64,000 nucleotides of DNA, taken from NCBI GenBank assembly GCA_031385005.1, contig JANNBB010000027.1, positions 62,001 through 126,000 of the forward strand, in the 5' to 3' direction. Under the pieces are notes generated by a model. That model searched no databases, was not told the DNA's origin, and was given only the letters and a program-made list of their open reading frames with translations. This DNA comes from JADKIH01 sp031385005. Its GTDB lineage: Bacteria; Bacteroidota; Bacteroidia; AKYH767-A; 2013-40CM-41-45. Below, in pieces: positions 27,075 through 36,560 of the stretch. Position numbers and translations under genes: made by a program. The stretch's first letter is position 1. The number at the start of each line of letters is the position of its first letter.

Positions 27075-29342
27075 TTATGCGCTAACCTGAGAGCGAATGA
27101 TATTTAGTGCGCCTCCTGCCTTAAACCATTCAATCTGATTTTGATTATAGGATTGATTGACCTTGAATTCTTCCGTGCTGCTATCACTGTGGTGAAGAAC
27201 AATGGTGAGTGGAACACCCGGAGTAAATGTTTTCAAGCCCACAATGTCGATATGATCATCTTCACGAATCTTATCGTAATCACTTTTGTTGGCAAACGTC
27301 AGTGCAAGCATTCCCTGTTTCTTCAGATTCGTTTCGTGAATACGTGCGAAAGATTTTACCAGGATGGCACGGACGCCGAGATGACGAGGTTCCATTGCGG
27401 CATGCTCACGGGAAGAACCTTCGCCATAATTTTCGTCACCGACGACAATTGATCCGATACTTGCGGCTTTATAAGCACGCTGCACGTTAGGGACAGAATC
27501 GTATGTTCCGGTTAATTGATTCTTTACTGAATCTGCTTTATCATTGAAAGAGTTGATGGCTCCGATAAGCATGTTGTTGGAAATATTATCGAGGTGACCT
27601 CTGAATTTCAACCATGGACCGGCCATAGAAATATGATCAGTTGTACATTTTCCTTTTACTTTAATGAGTAACTTCAGATTGCTGATATCTGTGCCTTCCC
27701 AGGCAGAGAATGGGTTGAGCAATTGTAGACGATCGGAAGTAGGTGAGACAATCACTTGCACCCGGCTGCCATCCTTTGCAGGTTCCTGATATCCGGCGTC
27801 TTTCACTTCAAATCCTTTTGCCGGAAGTTCGATGCCTTGCGGTTCAGTGAATTTTACTTTCTCGCCTTTTGAATTGGTCAGACTATCCGTAAGCGGGTTA
27901 AAAGAGAGATCGCCTGCAATGGCTAATGCCGTGACAATTTCAGGTGATGCGACAAATGCATGCGTGTTTGGATTGCCATCATTTCGCTTGGCGAAGTTTC
28001 TGTTAAAAGAGGTGATGATGGAATTTTTTCTCGATGGATCATCCGTATGTCTGGCCCATTGACCGATGCATGGTCCGCAGGCATTTGCTAATACGACACC
28101 ACCTATTTTTTCAAAGGTTCCGAGGAAGCCATCACGTTCGACAGTGTAACGCACGAGTTCAGAACCGGGAGTAATGGTAAATTCAGAAGCCGCTTTGATA
28201 CCGGCATCGGCAGCCTGCTTGGCAACTGCGGCAGCACGGGAAATATCTTCGTATGAAGAATTGGTACATGATCCGATCAGCCCGACTTCAAGTTTGCTGG
28301 GCCAACCGTTTTCTTTTACTGCCTGAGCGAATTTCGAAATCGGCCAGGCGAGATCAGGAGTAAACGGACCATTTACATGCGGTTCAAGGTCTGAAAGATT
28401 GATTTCGATTACTTCATCGAAATATTTTTCGGGGTTTTCATAGACTTCTTTGTCGCCACGAAGGTGTTCGCTTACTTTATCGGCAACTTCAGCAATGTCT
28501 TTGCGTCCAGTACCACGAAGGTAATCAGACATTTTCTTGTCATAGCAAAATACAGAAGTAGTAGCACCGATTTCTGCACCCATGTTGCAGATGGTTCCTT
28601 TTCCTGTGCAGGAAAGTGAATCAGCACCGGGACCAAAATATTCGAGTATTTTATCAGTGCCGCCTTTTACGGTAAGGATACCGGCGACTTTCAAAATAAC
28701 ATCTTTAGATGAAGTCCATCCGCTTAGTTTACCTGTAAGTTTAACACCAATCAACTTAGGGAATTTAAGTTCCCATGGAAGACCCGCCATGACATCACAA
28801 GCATCAGCACCACCGACACCAATTGCAATCATTCCAAGTCCGCCGGCATTAACGGTATGAGAATCGGTTCCAATCATCAATCCTCCCGGAAAAGCATAGT
28901 TTTCCAAAATTACCTGATGAATGATTCCGGCGCCTGCTTTCCAGAAGCCGATGCCATATTTATTGGAAACGGATGAAAGGAAGTCATAGACTTCTTTATT
29001 TTTATCCATAGCCGTATTTAAATCCGCCACAGCACCTGTTTTGGCTTGTATGAGGTGATCGCAGTGTACTGTTGAAGGGACAGCGACAGAAGGACGACCT
29101 GCTTGCATAAACTGCAGCAGCGCCATTTGAGCCGTTGCATCCTGCATGGCTACACGATCAGGATTGAAATCCACATACGATTTACCTCTTTCAAAAGGGC
29201 TGGTGGGCAGGCTTCCTGAAAGGTGAGAATACAATATTTTTTCGGTGAGTGTGAGTGGTCTTCCGACAACTTTGCGTGCAGCGCCAATTTTATTTCCGAG
29301 ACCGGAATACACACTTTTTATCATTTCAAAGTCAAATGCCAT
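27075..29342 (-). CDS. Aconitate hydratase
   Basis: The 755-residue protein is counted from ATG at 29342 (MAFDFEMIKSVY); an upstream in-frame start at 29381 adds 13 unconserved residues. The length and motifs fit the mitochondrial-type aconitase. The [4Fe-4S] ligands are in GSCTNSSYED and ACGPCIGQW. HCDHLIQA, IGTDSHTVNAGGLGM and the swivel-domain GSSREHAAMEPRHLG are present. It interconverts citrate and isocitrate in the TCA cycle. A terminator follows at 26998-27054. Confidence 0.96.
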   Translation of the reverse strand: MAFDFEMIKSVYSGLGNKIGAARKVVGRPLTLTEKILYSHLSGSLPTSPFERGKSYVDFNPDRVAMQDATAQMALLQFMQAGRPSVAVPSTVHCDHLIQAKTGAVADLNTAMDKNKEVYDFLSSVSNKYGIGFWKAGAGIIHQVILENYAFPGGLMIGTDSHTVNAGGLGMIAIGVGGADACDVMAGLPWELKFPKLIGVKLTGKLSGWTSSKDVILKVAGILTVKGGTDKILEYFGPGADSLSCTGKGTICNMGAEIGATTSVFCYDKKMSDYLRGTGRKDIAEVADKVSEHLRGDKEVYENPEKYFDEVIEINLSDLEPHVNGPFTPDLAWPISKFAQAVKENGWPSKLEVGLIGSCTNSSYEDISRAAAVAKQAADAGIKAASEFTITPGSELVRYTVERDGFLGTFEKIGGVVLANACGPCIGQWARHTDDPSRKNSIITSFNRNFAKRNDGNPNTHAFVASPEIVTALAIAGDLSFNPLTDSLTNSKGEKVKFTEPQGIELPAKGFEVKDAGYQEPAKDGSRVQVIVSPTSDRLQLLNPFSAWEGTDISNLKLLIKVKGKCTTDHISMAGPWLKFRGHLDNISNNMLIGAINSFNDKADSVKNQLTGTYDSVPNVQRAYKAASIGSIVVGDENYGEGSSREHAAMEPRHLGVRAILVKSFARIHETNLKKQGMLALTFANKSDYDKIREDDHIDIVGLKTFTPGVPLTIVLHHSDSSTEEFKVNQSYNQNQIEWFKAGGALNIIRSQVSA

Positions 29343-29995
29343 AGTCTTTTTATTTTCGTTTAGCGAAGGTACGAAAAACAATAGCGAAGAGTTTTATTTT
29401 TCGAGCCAACTTTTTATTTAAAAATGTAATCTGATGTAAGAAAGGCAGCTAAAAAGAATACATATGTTTCTGATCCAAAGTAAATTTGAAAAAAAAGAAA
29501 CAATGAGCAATAACTACAATGTCAGTAACAGTAATTTTCGTTACAGAAGCCATATTTTTAAATTCTCATTTTTGGTCTTCCAATTGGTGTTTTGTTCGAT
29601 GTTGATTTTCTATATTCTGAAGAAATCTGAATTCGGAATTAATCTGCTCGAGCGGTTTTTTTGATTTGATTATCAACAAGCTGGAGAAAATTGAGGAATA
29701 ATTAATCTTTCTCAAATCGAATTTTTTAGCTATTAGTAGATGAATAAAATGCTTTGGCAGGCAGGTAACCCATCATTCTGAATTAATTAATAACCATTCT
29801 AATACTTACAAGTCATTTAAAAAGAGCTAATTAAGTAATGTGCTTTCTTTTTTTTCTGTCTATGAAAATGCACAAAGGCGTATCAAAAAATGGAATTAGT
29901 CGACTAAAAACTTCAAATTGGAAATTCCCCTTCTTATTCTATCTTTGCCGCTCTAAAAAAAACAGTCTAAATTCATTTAAATTTTCAATAAATCC
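29343..29995. other. Long intergenic region between divergent acn and secDF
   Basis: About 650 AT-rich bases lie between divergent genes. The right end carries the secDF promoter (29918-29947). A 66-codon frame at 29464-29664 has one hydrophobic stretch but no clear ribosome-binding site or family signature, so it is not called as a gene. No tRNA, repeat array or terminator was seen. Confidence 0.5.
29918..29947 (+). promoter_or_regulatory. Bacteroidota-type promoter of secDF
   Basis: TTG at 29918-29920 and TATCTTTG at 29940-29947 are 19 bases apart, a full match to the consensus. The transcript would begin near 29953, leaving a leader of about 43 bases before the ATG at 29996. Confidence 0.8.
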
Positions 29996-32995
29996 ATGCA
30001 AAGCAAAGGAGCTATTAAGTTGTTTGCCGTTTTACTTACACTGGTTTGTCTTTACCAGTTGAGTTTTACGTTTGTTACCCGTCACGTAGAGAACAATGCG
30101 AGAGAATTTTCAGGTGGAGATGTTGCTAAAGAAAAAGCATATCTCGACTCCATGAATTCTCAGGAGGTGTATCCAATATTCGGGTTCAACTACAAAAAAT
30201 GTAAAGACAATGAGATAAACCTTGGACTCGATTTAAAAGGAGGAATGAACGTAACGATGGAAGTTTCATTGGTCGATCTTATCCGTTCTATGTCGAATCA
30301 CAGTAAGGATGGTAATTTCAATAAAGCGTTGGATAATGCACAAGCTGCACTTTCAAACAGCCAGAAAGATTTTGTTACACTCTTTGTTGAAGAATTTCAA
30401 AAACTCGATCCGAATGCGCGTTTGTCCTCTATTTTTGCTACGAAAGAATTACAAGACAGAATTAATTTTAATTCGACAAACGATCAGGTAAAAGAAGTCA
30501 TTCGAGTGGAAGCGAATGCAGCTTTCGATCGTACATACCAGATCTTAAAAACGCGTATCGATAAGTTTGGTGTTACACAGCCAAACGTACAGAAACTTGG
30601 TAACGGACGTATACTTGTTGAATTACCGGGAATAAAAGAACCGGATCGTGTACGTAAACTTTTACAAGGAACTGCCAAACTAGAGTTTTGGGAGACCTAT
30701 GATAATACTGAAATTTATCCGATACTGGATGAAGTAAACAAGACGTTAAAGCTGATTGGTACACCGGATTCAAATGCTACTGCAAGTTTAAATCCCGATA
30801 CAATAGGAACGCGTAACGATACATTAAAGGCGGCTACAGATAGCACCACTGCGGCTGCTGACACATCTTCGTTGATGAGTCAGTTAGGTAAGCCGGCAAC
30901 TACAGACACTTCAAAATCGGATACTACAAAGGCTGCAGGACAACAAACATTTGAAGAGTTTGCAAAAAACAATCCATTGTTTGCTGTTTTAGCTCCATCT
31001 GTTCAGCAAAATCAGCAAAACCAATCAGAACTTCGTAAAGGACCTGTTATCGGTTCGGCATTAACCAAAGATACAGCCCGGGTTAACCGGATTTTGGCAA
31101 TGGATCAAATTCGTTCGAAGTTTCCTCGTGAGTTTAGATCATTCTGGTCTGTTAAGCCCGTAGATGCGGAAGGAAAAGTTGTTCAATTGATTGCTATCCG
31201 TACTCCAAGTCGCGACAACATGGCTCCACTGGATGGTGCTGCCATTATTGATGCACGTAAACAAAAAGGACAGTTTACGGATAACTGGGAAATCAGTATG
31301 GCTATGAATGCGGAAGGCGCAAGAGTATGGAAGCGACTGACCCATGATAACGTTCAAAAATCCATAGCCATTGTTTTAGATGATTATGTTTATTCATATC
31401 CGAATGTAATACAAGAGATTTCCGGTGGAAATTCGAGTATCACCGGTTCTTTCACCTTGGCAGAGGCAGACGATCTTGCAAACATCCTGAAAGTAGGAAA
31501 GCTTCCTGCACCAGCTCGTATCGTTGAAGATACAGTGGTTGGCCCGACACTTGGTCAGGAAGCTATTAGCTCCGGATTACTATCATTTGTAATCGCTTTG
31601 ATTCTGGTTTTATTATTCATGGTATCTTATTACAACAATGCCGGTTTAGTTGCCGACATCGCACTATTTGCAAACGTATTCTTTGTAATGGGAATCTTAG
31701 CTTCTTTGGGTGCTGTACTTACGCTCCCGGGAATTGCAGGTATCGTACTTACAATAGGTATGTCGGTGGATGCCAACATCCTTATCTTCGAGCGTATCCG
31801 CGAGGAATTAGCAGCCGGTAAAGGAATACGATTGGCAGTGAGCGATGGTTTTAAACATGCTTATTCATCCATCATCGATTCAAACGTTACTACACTTATA
31901 CTTGGTATCATTCTTTATATATTCGGTTCGGGTCCGATTCAGGGATTTGCAACTACCCTAATCATCGGTATCCTTACTTCTTTATTCTGTGCAATTTTCA
32001 TTACTCGTCTTATCTTCGATTGGATGTTAGCGCGTAATAAAGAAATCAAATTCTGGAATGGAGCAACTAAAGGTGCTTTCAAGAATATTCACATCAATTT
32101 TGTTGAGAAAAGAAAACTCTACTATTTTATTTCAAGCACCATCATCGTTTTGGGAATTGTTTCTTTTATGTTTAAAGGATTAAACTTTGGTGTTGATTTC
32201 GAAGGAGGCAGAACCTATGTGGTGCGATTTGATAAGGAGATTTCAACTGTAAATGTTATTGACGCATTAAAAGGTCCACTCACCAAAGCTCCGGAAGTAA
32301 AAACATTTGGAAATTCGAATCAGGTTAAGATTACTACTTCTTACCTGATTGACGATCAGTCAGCAGATGCAGAAACGAAAGTAACTGATCAATTGAATTT
32401 GGGTCTGAAATCGATTGAGGGAACAACCTATACCGTTCTTAGTTCACAAAAAGTTGGTCCAACCATTGCAGATGATATTAAGAAATCAGCTGTTTGGGCA
32501 ATCCTCATTTCTTGTGCCTTGATGTTTATGTACATCTTTATTCGTTTCCGTCGCTGGCAGTTTGGTTTAGGTGCTGTTGTTGCCCTTTTACACGATGTAC
32601 TCATCGTACTTGCCATCTTCTCCATCTTCAACGGTATTCTTCCTTTTTCTTTAGAGATCGATCAGGCCTTCATTGCGGCTATCTTAACCGTAATGGGCTA
32701 TTCGATGACAGATACTGTCGTTGTGTTTGACCGAATTCGTGAATTCGTCGGTATTCATCACCATGCTCACGACCAGAAAAAAGTCATCAACGATGCCTTA
32801 AACGCAACATTAAGCAGAACAATCAATACATCGCTTACCATATTCTTCGTTCTCCTTGCTATCTTCATTTTTGGTGGAGAGGTAATACGAGGATTTACTT
32901 TCGCTCTACTTATTGGAATCGTAATCGGTACATATTCATCTATTTGTATCGCTACACCGATTGTAGTTGATTTTGCGAAGAAAGAAAACGCTTAG
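29996..32995 (+). CDS. secDF: Protein translocase SecDF fusion
   Basis: The 999-residue protein joins SecD and SecF. SecD has the LGLDLKGGMNVTMEV motif near residue 82, the P1 segment (RTYQILKTRIDKFGV, then PNVQKLGNGRILVELPG), and the transmembrane block with GMSVDANILIFERIREEL. SecF begins near 700 (FKGLNFGVDFEGGRTYVVRF) and ends with MGYSMTDTVVVFDRIRE. It uses the proton gradient to assist Sec export, which T9SS cargo also needs. Residues about 265-330 form a Ser/Thr/Asp-rich low-complexity insert. The tatA gene follows after an inverted repeat. Confidence 0.96.
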   Translation: MQSKGAIKLFAVLLTLVCLYQLSFTFVTRHVENNAREFSGGDVAKEKAYLDSMNSQEVYPIFGFNYKKCKDNEINLGLDLKGGMNVTMEVSLVDLIRSMSNHSKDGNFNKALDNAQAALSNSQKDFVTLFVEEFQKLDPNARLSSIFATKELQDRINFNSTNDQVKEVIRVEANAAFDRTYQILKTRIDKFGVTQPNVQKLGNGRILVELPGIKEPDRVRKLLQGTAKLEFWETYDNTEIYPILDEVNKTLKLIGTPDSNATASLNPDTIGTRNDTLKAATDSTTAAADTSSLMSQLGKPATTDTSKSDTTKAAGQQTFEEFAKNNPLFAVLAPSVQQNQQNQSELRKGPVIGSALTKDTARVNRILAMDQIRSKFPREFRSFWSVKPVDAEGKVVQLIAIRTPSRDNMAPLDGAAIIDARKQKGQFTDNWEISMAMNAEGARVWKRLTHDNVQKSIAIVLDDYVYSYPNVIQEISGGNSSITGSFTLAEADDLANILKVGKLPAPARIVEDTVVGPTLGQEAISSGLLSFVIALILVLLFMVSYYNNAGLVADIALFANVFFVMGILASLGAVLTLPGIAGIVLTIGMSVDANILIFERIREELAAGKGIRLAVSDGFKHAYSSIIDSNVTTLILGIILYIFGSGPIQGFATTLIIGILTSLFCAIFITRLIFDWMLARNKEIKFWNGATKGAFKNIHINFVEKRKLYYFISSTIIVLGIVSFMFKGLNFGVDFEGGRTYVVRFDKEISTVNVIDALKGPLTKAPEVKTFGNSNQVKITTSYLIDDQSADAETKVTDQLNLGLKSIEGTTYTVLSSQKVGPTIADDIKKSAVWAILISCALMFMYIFIRFRRWQFGLGAVVALLHDVLIVLAIFSIFNGILPFSLEIDQAFIAAILTVMGYSMTDTVVVFDRIREFVGIHHHAHDQKKVINDALNATLSRTINTSLTIFFVLLAIFIFGGEVIRGFTFALLIGIVIGTYSSICIATPIVVDFAKKENA

Positions 32996-32996
32996 T

Positions 32997-33056
32997 AATT
33001 CGTTGATTTGTTAATTCGTTAATTGGCCAATTAACGAATTAGCTAATCAACGAATT
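32997..33056. repeat. Perfect-centre 60-bp inverted repeat built from 8-base units
   Basis: Two 30-base arms (32997-33026 and 33027-33056) are complementary except at two positions and meet with no loop. The sequence is periodic in octamers that mostly start AATT (AATTCGTT, GATTTGTT, AATTCGTT, AATTGGCC, AATTAACG, AATTAGCT, AATCAACG). It sits between secDF and tatA and could act as a transcript hairpin or as a dispersed genomic repeat. Confidence 0.85.
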
Positions 33057-33094
33057 AATCAATACCTTTAGGATAGCTAATAACCCAATCCAAA

Positions 33095-33331
33095 ATGTCC
33101 ATTCAAACAATATTGTTTCTCAACCTGGGTGGTGGAGAAATATTTGTAATTCTCTTAGTGGTATTACTTTTTTTCGGATCGAAACGCATACCGGAACTTG
33201 CAAAAGGTTTAGGTAAAGGAATGCGTGAATTCAAAGATGCCATGAGTGGAATCGAGAATGAAGTTCGTAATGCTTCTAATGAAACACCTAAGCCGGCATC
33301 AAAGCCGGAAGAGCCAAAGAAAATCGAGTAG
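33095..33331 (+). CDS. tatA: Twin-arginine translocase subunit TatA/TatE family
   Basis: The 78-residue protein has one N-terminal membrane helix (GGGEIFVILLVVLLFFGSKRIPELAKGLGKGMREFKDA, taken in two parts: helix to about 28, then the amphipathic helix) and a charged Pro/Lys/Glu tail. The FGSKRIPELAKGLG hinge is the family signature. It forms the pore of the Tat pathway for folded proteins. No tatC gene is nearby. A terminator follows. Confidence 0.92.
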   Translation: MSIQTILFLNLGGGEIFVILLVVLLFFGSKRIPELAKGLGKGMREFKDAMSGIENEVRNASNETPKPASKPEEPKKIE

Positions 33332-33362
33332 TTAATCGGATTTCTTAATTAAAAAAAATTAG

Positions 33363-33408
33363 AACGGTTACAGAATGCGGTAAGCAATCTGTAACCGTTT
33401 TTTTTTTT
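33363..33408 (+). terminator. Intrinsic terminator after tatA
   Basis: AACGGTTACAGA (33363-33374) pairs perfectly with TCTGTAACCGTT (33388-33399), a 12-bp stem followed by a run of about ten T. It separates tatA from the convergent sppA gene. Confidence 0.92.
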
Positions 33409-33436
33409 GATTAAAATACTCAAGAATATTTTTGAA

Positions 33437-35206
33437 TTATTTTATTTCAATGCTTATTGGGAGTTTTGCTAAAATTCCTTTTTCATTGACGAGCTCATTT
33501 AACTTTTGGTAGTAGATGTAAGATTCTCCAAGCTGTTGTTTAGTGAAAGACGTTTTTACTTCTGTATTTAAATCTTCCATTATCTGTTCGAAAAACTCTT
33601 TTTGTTCAGGTAGTGCAATTGTACGGTAAGTTGTTAAGTTGACTTTTTTGGCAGCTATTTCAATTGCATCGTTGAGTCCGCCCAGTACATCGACAAGCCC
33701 CAATCTTTTAGCATCGGTGCCTGTCCATACACGACCTTGTCCAATGCTATCGACTGCAGCTTTAGAAATATTCCTTCCTTCGGATACATGGGTAATAAAC
33801 GTATCATAAATCTTTTCCACTTCTTCCTGTATGATTGCGCGTTCCTCATCGCTCATTGGGCGACTCATATCACCGAGGTCGGCGTATTTTCCGGTTTTAT
33901 CTCCATCGAAAGTAATACCGAGTTTATTCTTAAACATTTCCCGGGCATTAAACATCAATCCGAATACGCCAATAGATCCGGTAATCGTATTTGGGCGGGC
34001 GACAATGGTATCGGCCGCACAAGAAATATAATACCCACCGGAAGCGGCATAGTCTCCCATAGAAACAATGAGCGGCTTTGCACGCTGTGCAAGAACTGTT
34101 TCCCTCCAGATAACGTCAGAAGCAAGTGCGCTGCCTCCGGGAGAATTTACTCTCAAGACAATAGCTTTGATCGTGGAATCGAGTCTGGCCTTACGTATGG
34201 AAGCCGCAATTCGTGTTGAACCGACCTGGTCATCTTGTCCGTCGCCGCTAACAATATCACCGTTTGCATAAATCACGGCAATTTTTTTCGCGGAGAAATC
34301 CTCAGCTTTTACGAAGGCATTGGTGTATTTTTTAAGAGAAACCAATTTTACATTTTCTTTTTCTTCCAGACCCGTTTTTTTCTTTAGGTCAGAAAGAACC
34401 TCATCGTAAAAGGCAATTTTATCGACTAAATTCAAACGCAAAGCATCTTCCGGCTTTCGAGCAGAGAGACTATCGGCAATTTGTTGCAAGGCAGACTTGG
34501 AGATATTTCTAGAGGTAGAAATGCCATCAAGAACATTGTTCCAGATACCATTGATAAAGGTGGAAATTTGCTCACGATTTTCCGGACTCATTTTATCATA
34601 CATAAATGGCTCTACTGCACTTTTGAATTTACCATGACGGATGATTTCCGGCTTTAATTCGAGTTTTTCCAGGGTACCTTTAAAAAACATTAGATTTACG
34701 CGGATGCCTTTGAAATCAAGATCACCTTGTGGGTATATATAAATTTTATCTGCTAAAGAAGCCAGATAATAAGCACCCTGTGAATAGGATTCGCTATAAG
34801 CATAGATGAACTTTTGACTTTTCTTGAAATCTAAAAGTGCATGGCGAATTTCTTCGATGGTTGCCATTCCTGCCTGTATCATGGTAAGATTAAGAAATAA
34901 ACCTTTGATGCGATCATCGGCTTTTGCTTTGGCAATGGATTTAAGAATTTGATCGAGACCCGGCGAACGGTCTGTTTTAAGGTTAGAAAAATCCAAATCT
35001 TCAAAGGGATTGTTGCTGGTTCGTTCTTTAATTGGATCTTCAAAATTAATTTCTAATACAGAATTGTCGCTTACGGCAACTTTTTTATCTCCCTGAACCG
35101 ACATCATCAACCCCGAAATGATGGCAAGCATGAGAAAGAACAATAATATTGCGCCAAGAAAGAAACCTGTCATCGAGGCCAACATGAATTTAAAAAACTG
35201 CTTCAT
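33437..35206 (-). CDS. sppA: Signal peptide peptidase SppA, long (67K) form
   Basis: The 589-residue protein has one N-terminal membrane segment (about 8-34) and two S49 peptidase repeats. The N-terminal repeat holds the general-base lysine region (KSQKFIYAYSESYSQGAYYLAS). The C-terminal repeat carries VLRVNSPGGSALASDVIW and the nucleophile serine in GDYAASGGYYISCAAD. It degrades signal peptides left in the membrane after secretion, in keeping with the large number of exported proteins nearby. It is divergent from folK. Confidence 0.94.
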   Translation of the reverse strand: MKQFFKFMLASMTGFFLGAILLFFLMLAIISGLMMSVQGDKKVAVSDNSVLEINFEDPIKERTSNNPFEDLDFSNLKTDRSPGLDQILKSIAKAKADDRIKGLFLNLTMIQAGMATIEEIRHALLDFKKSQKFIYAYSESYSQGAYYLASLADKIYIYPQGDLDFKGIRVNLMFFKGTLEKLELKPEIIRHGKFKSAVEPFMYDKMSPENREQISTFINGIWNNVLDGISTSRNISKSALQQIADSLSARKPEDALRLNLVDKIAFYDEVLSDLKKKTGLEEKENVKLVSLKKYTNAFVKAEDFSAKKIAVIYANGDIVSGDGQDDQVGSTRIAASIRKARLDSTIKAIVLRVNSPGGSALASDVIWRETVLAQRAKPLIVSMGDYAASGGYYISCAADTIVARPNTITGSIGVFGLMFNAREMFKNKLGITFDGDKTGKYADLGDMSRPMSDEERAIIQEEVEKIYDTFITHVSEGRNISKAAVDSIGQGRVWTGTDAKRLGLVDVLGGLNDAIEIAAKKVNLTTYRTIALPEQKEFFEQIMEDLNTEVKTSFTKQQLGESYIYYQKLNELVNEKGILAKLPISIEIK

Positions 35207-35255
35207 TTGTTTATTTTTATTTAGAGGTGCAAATTAATAACTCTTACCGATATGC

Positions 35256-35285
35256 TTGTCTGTTTTTCAGAAATCATTAGGTTTG
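35256..35285 (+). promoter_or_regulatory. Bacteroidota-type promoter of folK
   Basis: TTG at 35256-35258 and TAGGTTTG at 35278-35285 are 19 bases apart. The TTG could be misread as an in-frame start codon of folK, but as a -33 element it rules out that start and supports the ATG at 35298. Confidence 0.7.
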
Positions 35286-35297
35286 AATAATCTTAAG

Positions 35298-35786
35298 ATG
35301 AATCGGGCAATAATACTTTTAGGCAGTAATAAAGGAAATTCTTCTCGTAATTTGGAAGAGTCGAAGGCATATATTGAAAAAAATGCAGGAAAAATCGTAA
35401 AGTTTTCCGGCACTTATATTACAGAGCCCTGGGGTAAAACAGACCAGCCATTTTTTTTGAATCAAGTCGTAGTAGTTGATACTGTGTTGACTGCGCTACA
35501 ATTAATCAATATGCTTTTGCTGATTGAAGAAAAAATGGGAAGAAAAAGAGTTGAAAAATGGGAGTCGCGGTTATTAGATCTGGATATTCTTTTTTTTAAT
35601 AATGACATCATAGAAGAAGAAGGTTTGATAATCCCTCATCCACATTTGCATGAAAGGCGATTTACCCTTGTTCCTCTTGCTGAGATAATGCCTGGTTTTA
35701 ATCATCCGGTATTCGGGAAAAACATTCAAACGCTGCTTTCAGAACTGAAAGATAATCTGCGTGTAAATTTATCGTCGGAAACATAA
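35298..35786 (+). CDS. folK: 2-amino-4-hydroxy-6-hydroxymethyldihydropteridine pyrophosphokinase
   Basis: The 162-residue protein from ATG at 35298 begins MNRAIILLGSNKGNSSRNL. It has TEPWGKTDQPFFLNQVV and the signature SRLLDLDILFFNN followed by IPHPHLHERRFTLVPLAEI. It transfers pyrophosphate from ATP to the pterin in folate synthesis. It is followed after 45 bases by a deoxynucleoside kinase gene. A clear promoter at 35256-35285 fixes the start. Confidence 0.94.
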   Translation: MNRAIILLGSNKGNSSRNLEESKAYIEKNAGKIVKFSGTYITEPWGKTDQPFFLNQVVVVDTVLTALQLINMLLLIEEKMGRKRVEKWESRLLDLDILFFNNDIIEEEGLIIPHPHLHERRFTLVPLAEIMPGFNHPVFGKNIQTLLSELKDNLRVNLSSET

Positions 35787-35831
35787 ATAATTGGAAGTAA
35801 AAAGAGAGTTTTTTCAGACATTACGGGCGAA

Positions 35832-36470
35832 ATGAAATTGAAGTATGATTATATAGTTGTTGAAGGAAATATTGGTTCCGGAAAAACTTCTCTGGCTACT
35901 AAACTTTCTGAGCAATTTAACACACGCTTAATTCTGGAGCGTTTTGCCGAAAATCCTTTTCTGCCATTGTTTTATGAGCAACCGACGAGATATGCTTTTC
36001 CGTTAGAATTGTCTTTTTTAGCCGACAGATACCATCAGTTAAAAGAAGAATTATCTCCTCGGGAATTGTTTAAGCAGCAAACGGTTTCCGATTATATCCT
36101 GAGTAAATCGTTAATATTTGCCAATATTACTCTTAAAAACGATGAAAATCTCTTGTACCAACGGCTTTTTCATATCATCAATCCCCATCTTCCCAAACCC
36201 GACTTACTGGTTTATCTGCATAAAGACGTTTCATTATTGAAAAAAAACATTCAATTGCGAGGCAGGTCTTATGAGCAGAATATCGAAGAAGAATATCTCA
36301 AAAAGCTGGAGGAAGGGTATTGGGAGTATTTTAAGTTATTCAGCAGCAACAGAATCCTGTTAATTGATACGAACAATATTGATTTTGTAAACAATGAGGA
36401 CGACTATCAAGAAATTCTGGAACTGATCCAGGCGGATTATGAGCCGGGAATACACCGAAAAATCTTGTAG
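35832..36470 (+). CDS. Deoxynucleoside kinase
   Basis: The 212-residue protein has the P-loop GNIGSGKTS (residues 12-20) after IVVEG. It also has the dNK-family substrate segment RFAENPFLPLFYEQPTRYAFPLEL, then FLADRYHQL, and a lid region RGRSYEQNIEEEYL. It phosphorylates deoxynucleosides for salvage; base preference cannot be told from sequence. The folK-kinase pairing is familiar in Bacteroidota. Confidence 0.9.
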   Translation: MKLKYDYIVVEGNIGSGKTSLATKLSEQFNTRLILERFAENPFLPLFYEQPTRYAFPLELSFLADRYHQLKEELSPRELFKQQTVSDYILSKSLIFANITLKNDENLLYQRLFHIINPHLPKPDLLVYLHKDVSLLKKNIQLRGRSYEQNIEEEYLKKLEEGYWEYFKLFSSNRILLIDTNNIDFVNNEDDYQEILELIQADYEPGIHRKIL

Positions 36471-36500
36471 ATAAAGACTTTCTCAGATTAAATTATTCTC

Positions 36501-36530
36501 TTGAATATTTTGAAATGAAGGGTTAATTTG
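36501..36530 (+). promoter_or_regulatory. Probable promoter of the OmpA-like gene
   Basis: TTG at 36501-36503 is followed after 19 bases by TTAATTTG (36523-36530), one base off TAnnTTTG. The ATG follows 30 bases later. Confidence 0.55.
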
Positions 36531-36560
36531 CGCTCTTAAATTTAACCTAATACTTTTCAA

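Noticed and set aside
29464..29664. 66-codon frame with one hydrophobic stretch
   Set aside because: No ribosome-binding site, promoter or recognised family; it lies in an AT-rich region where such frames arise by chance.
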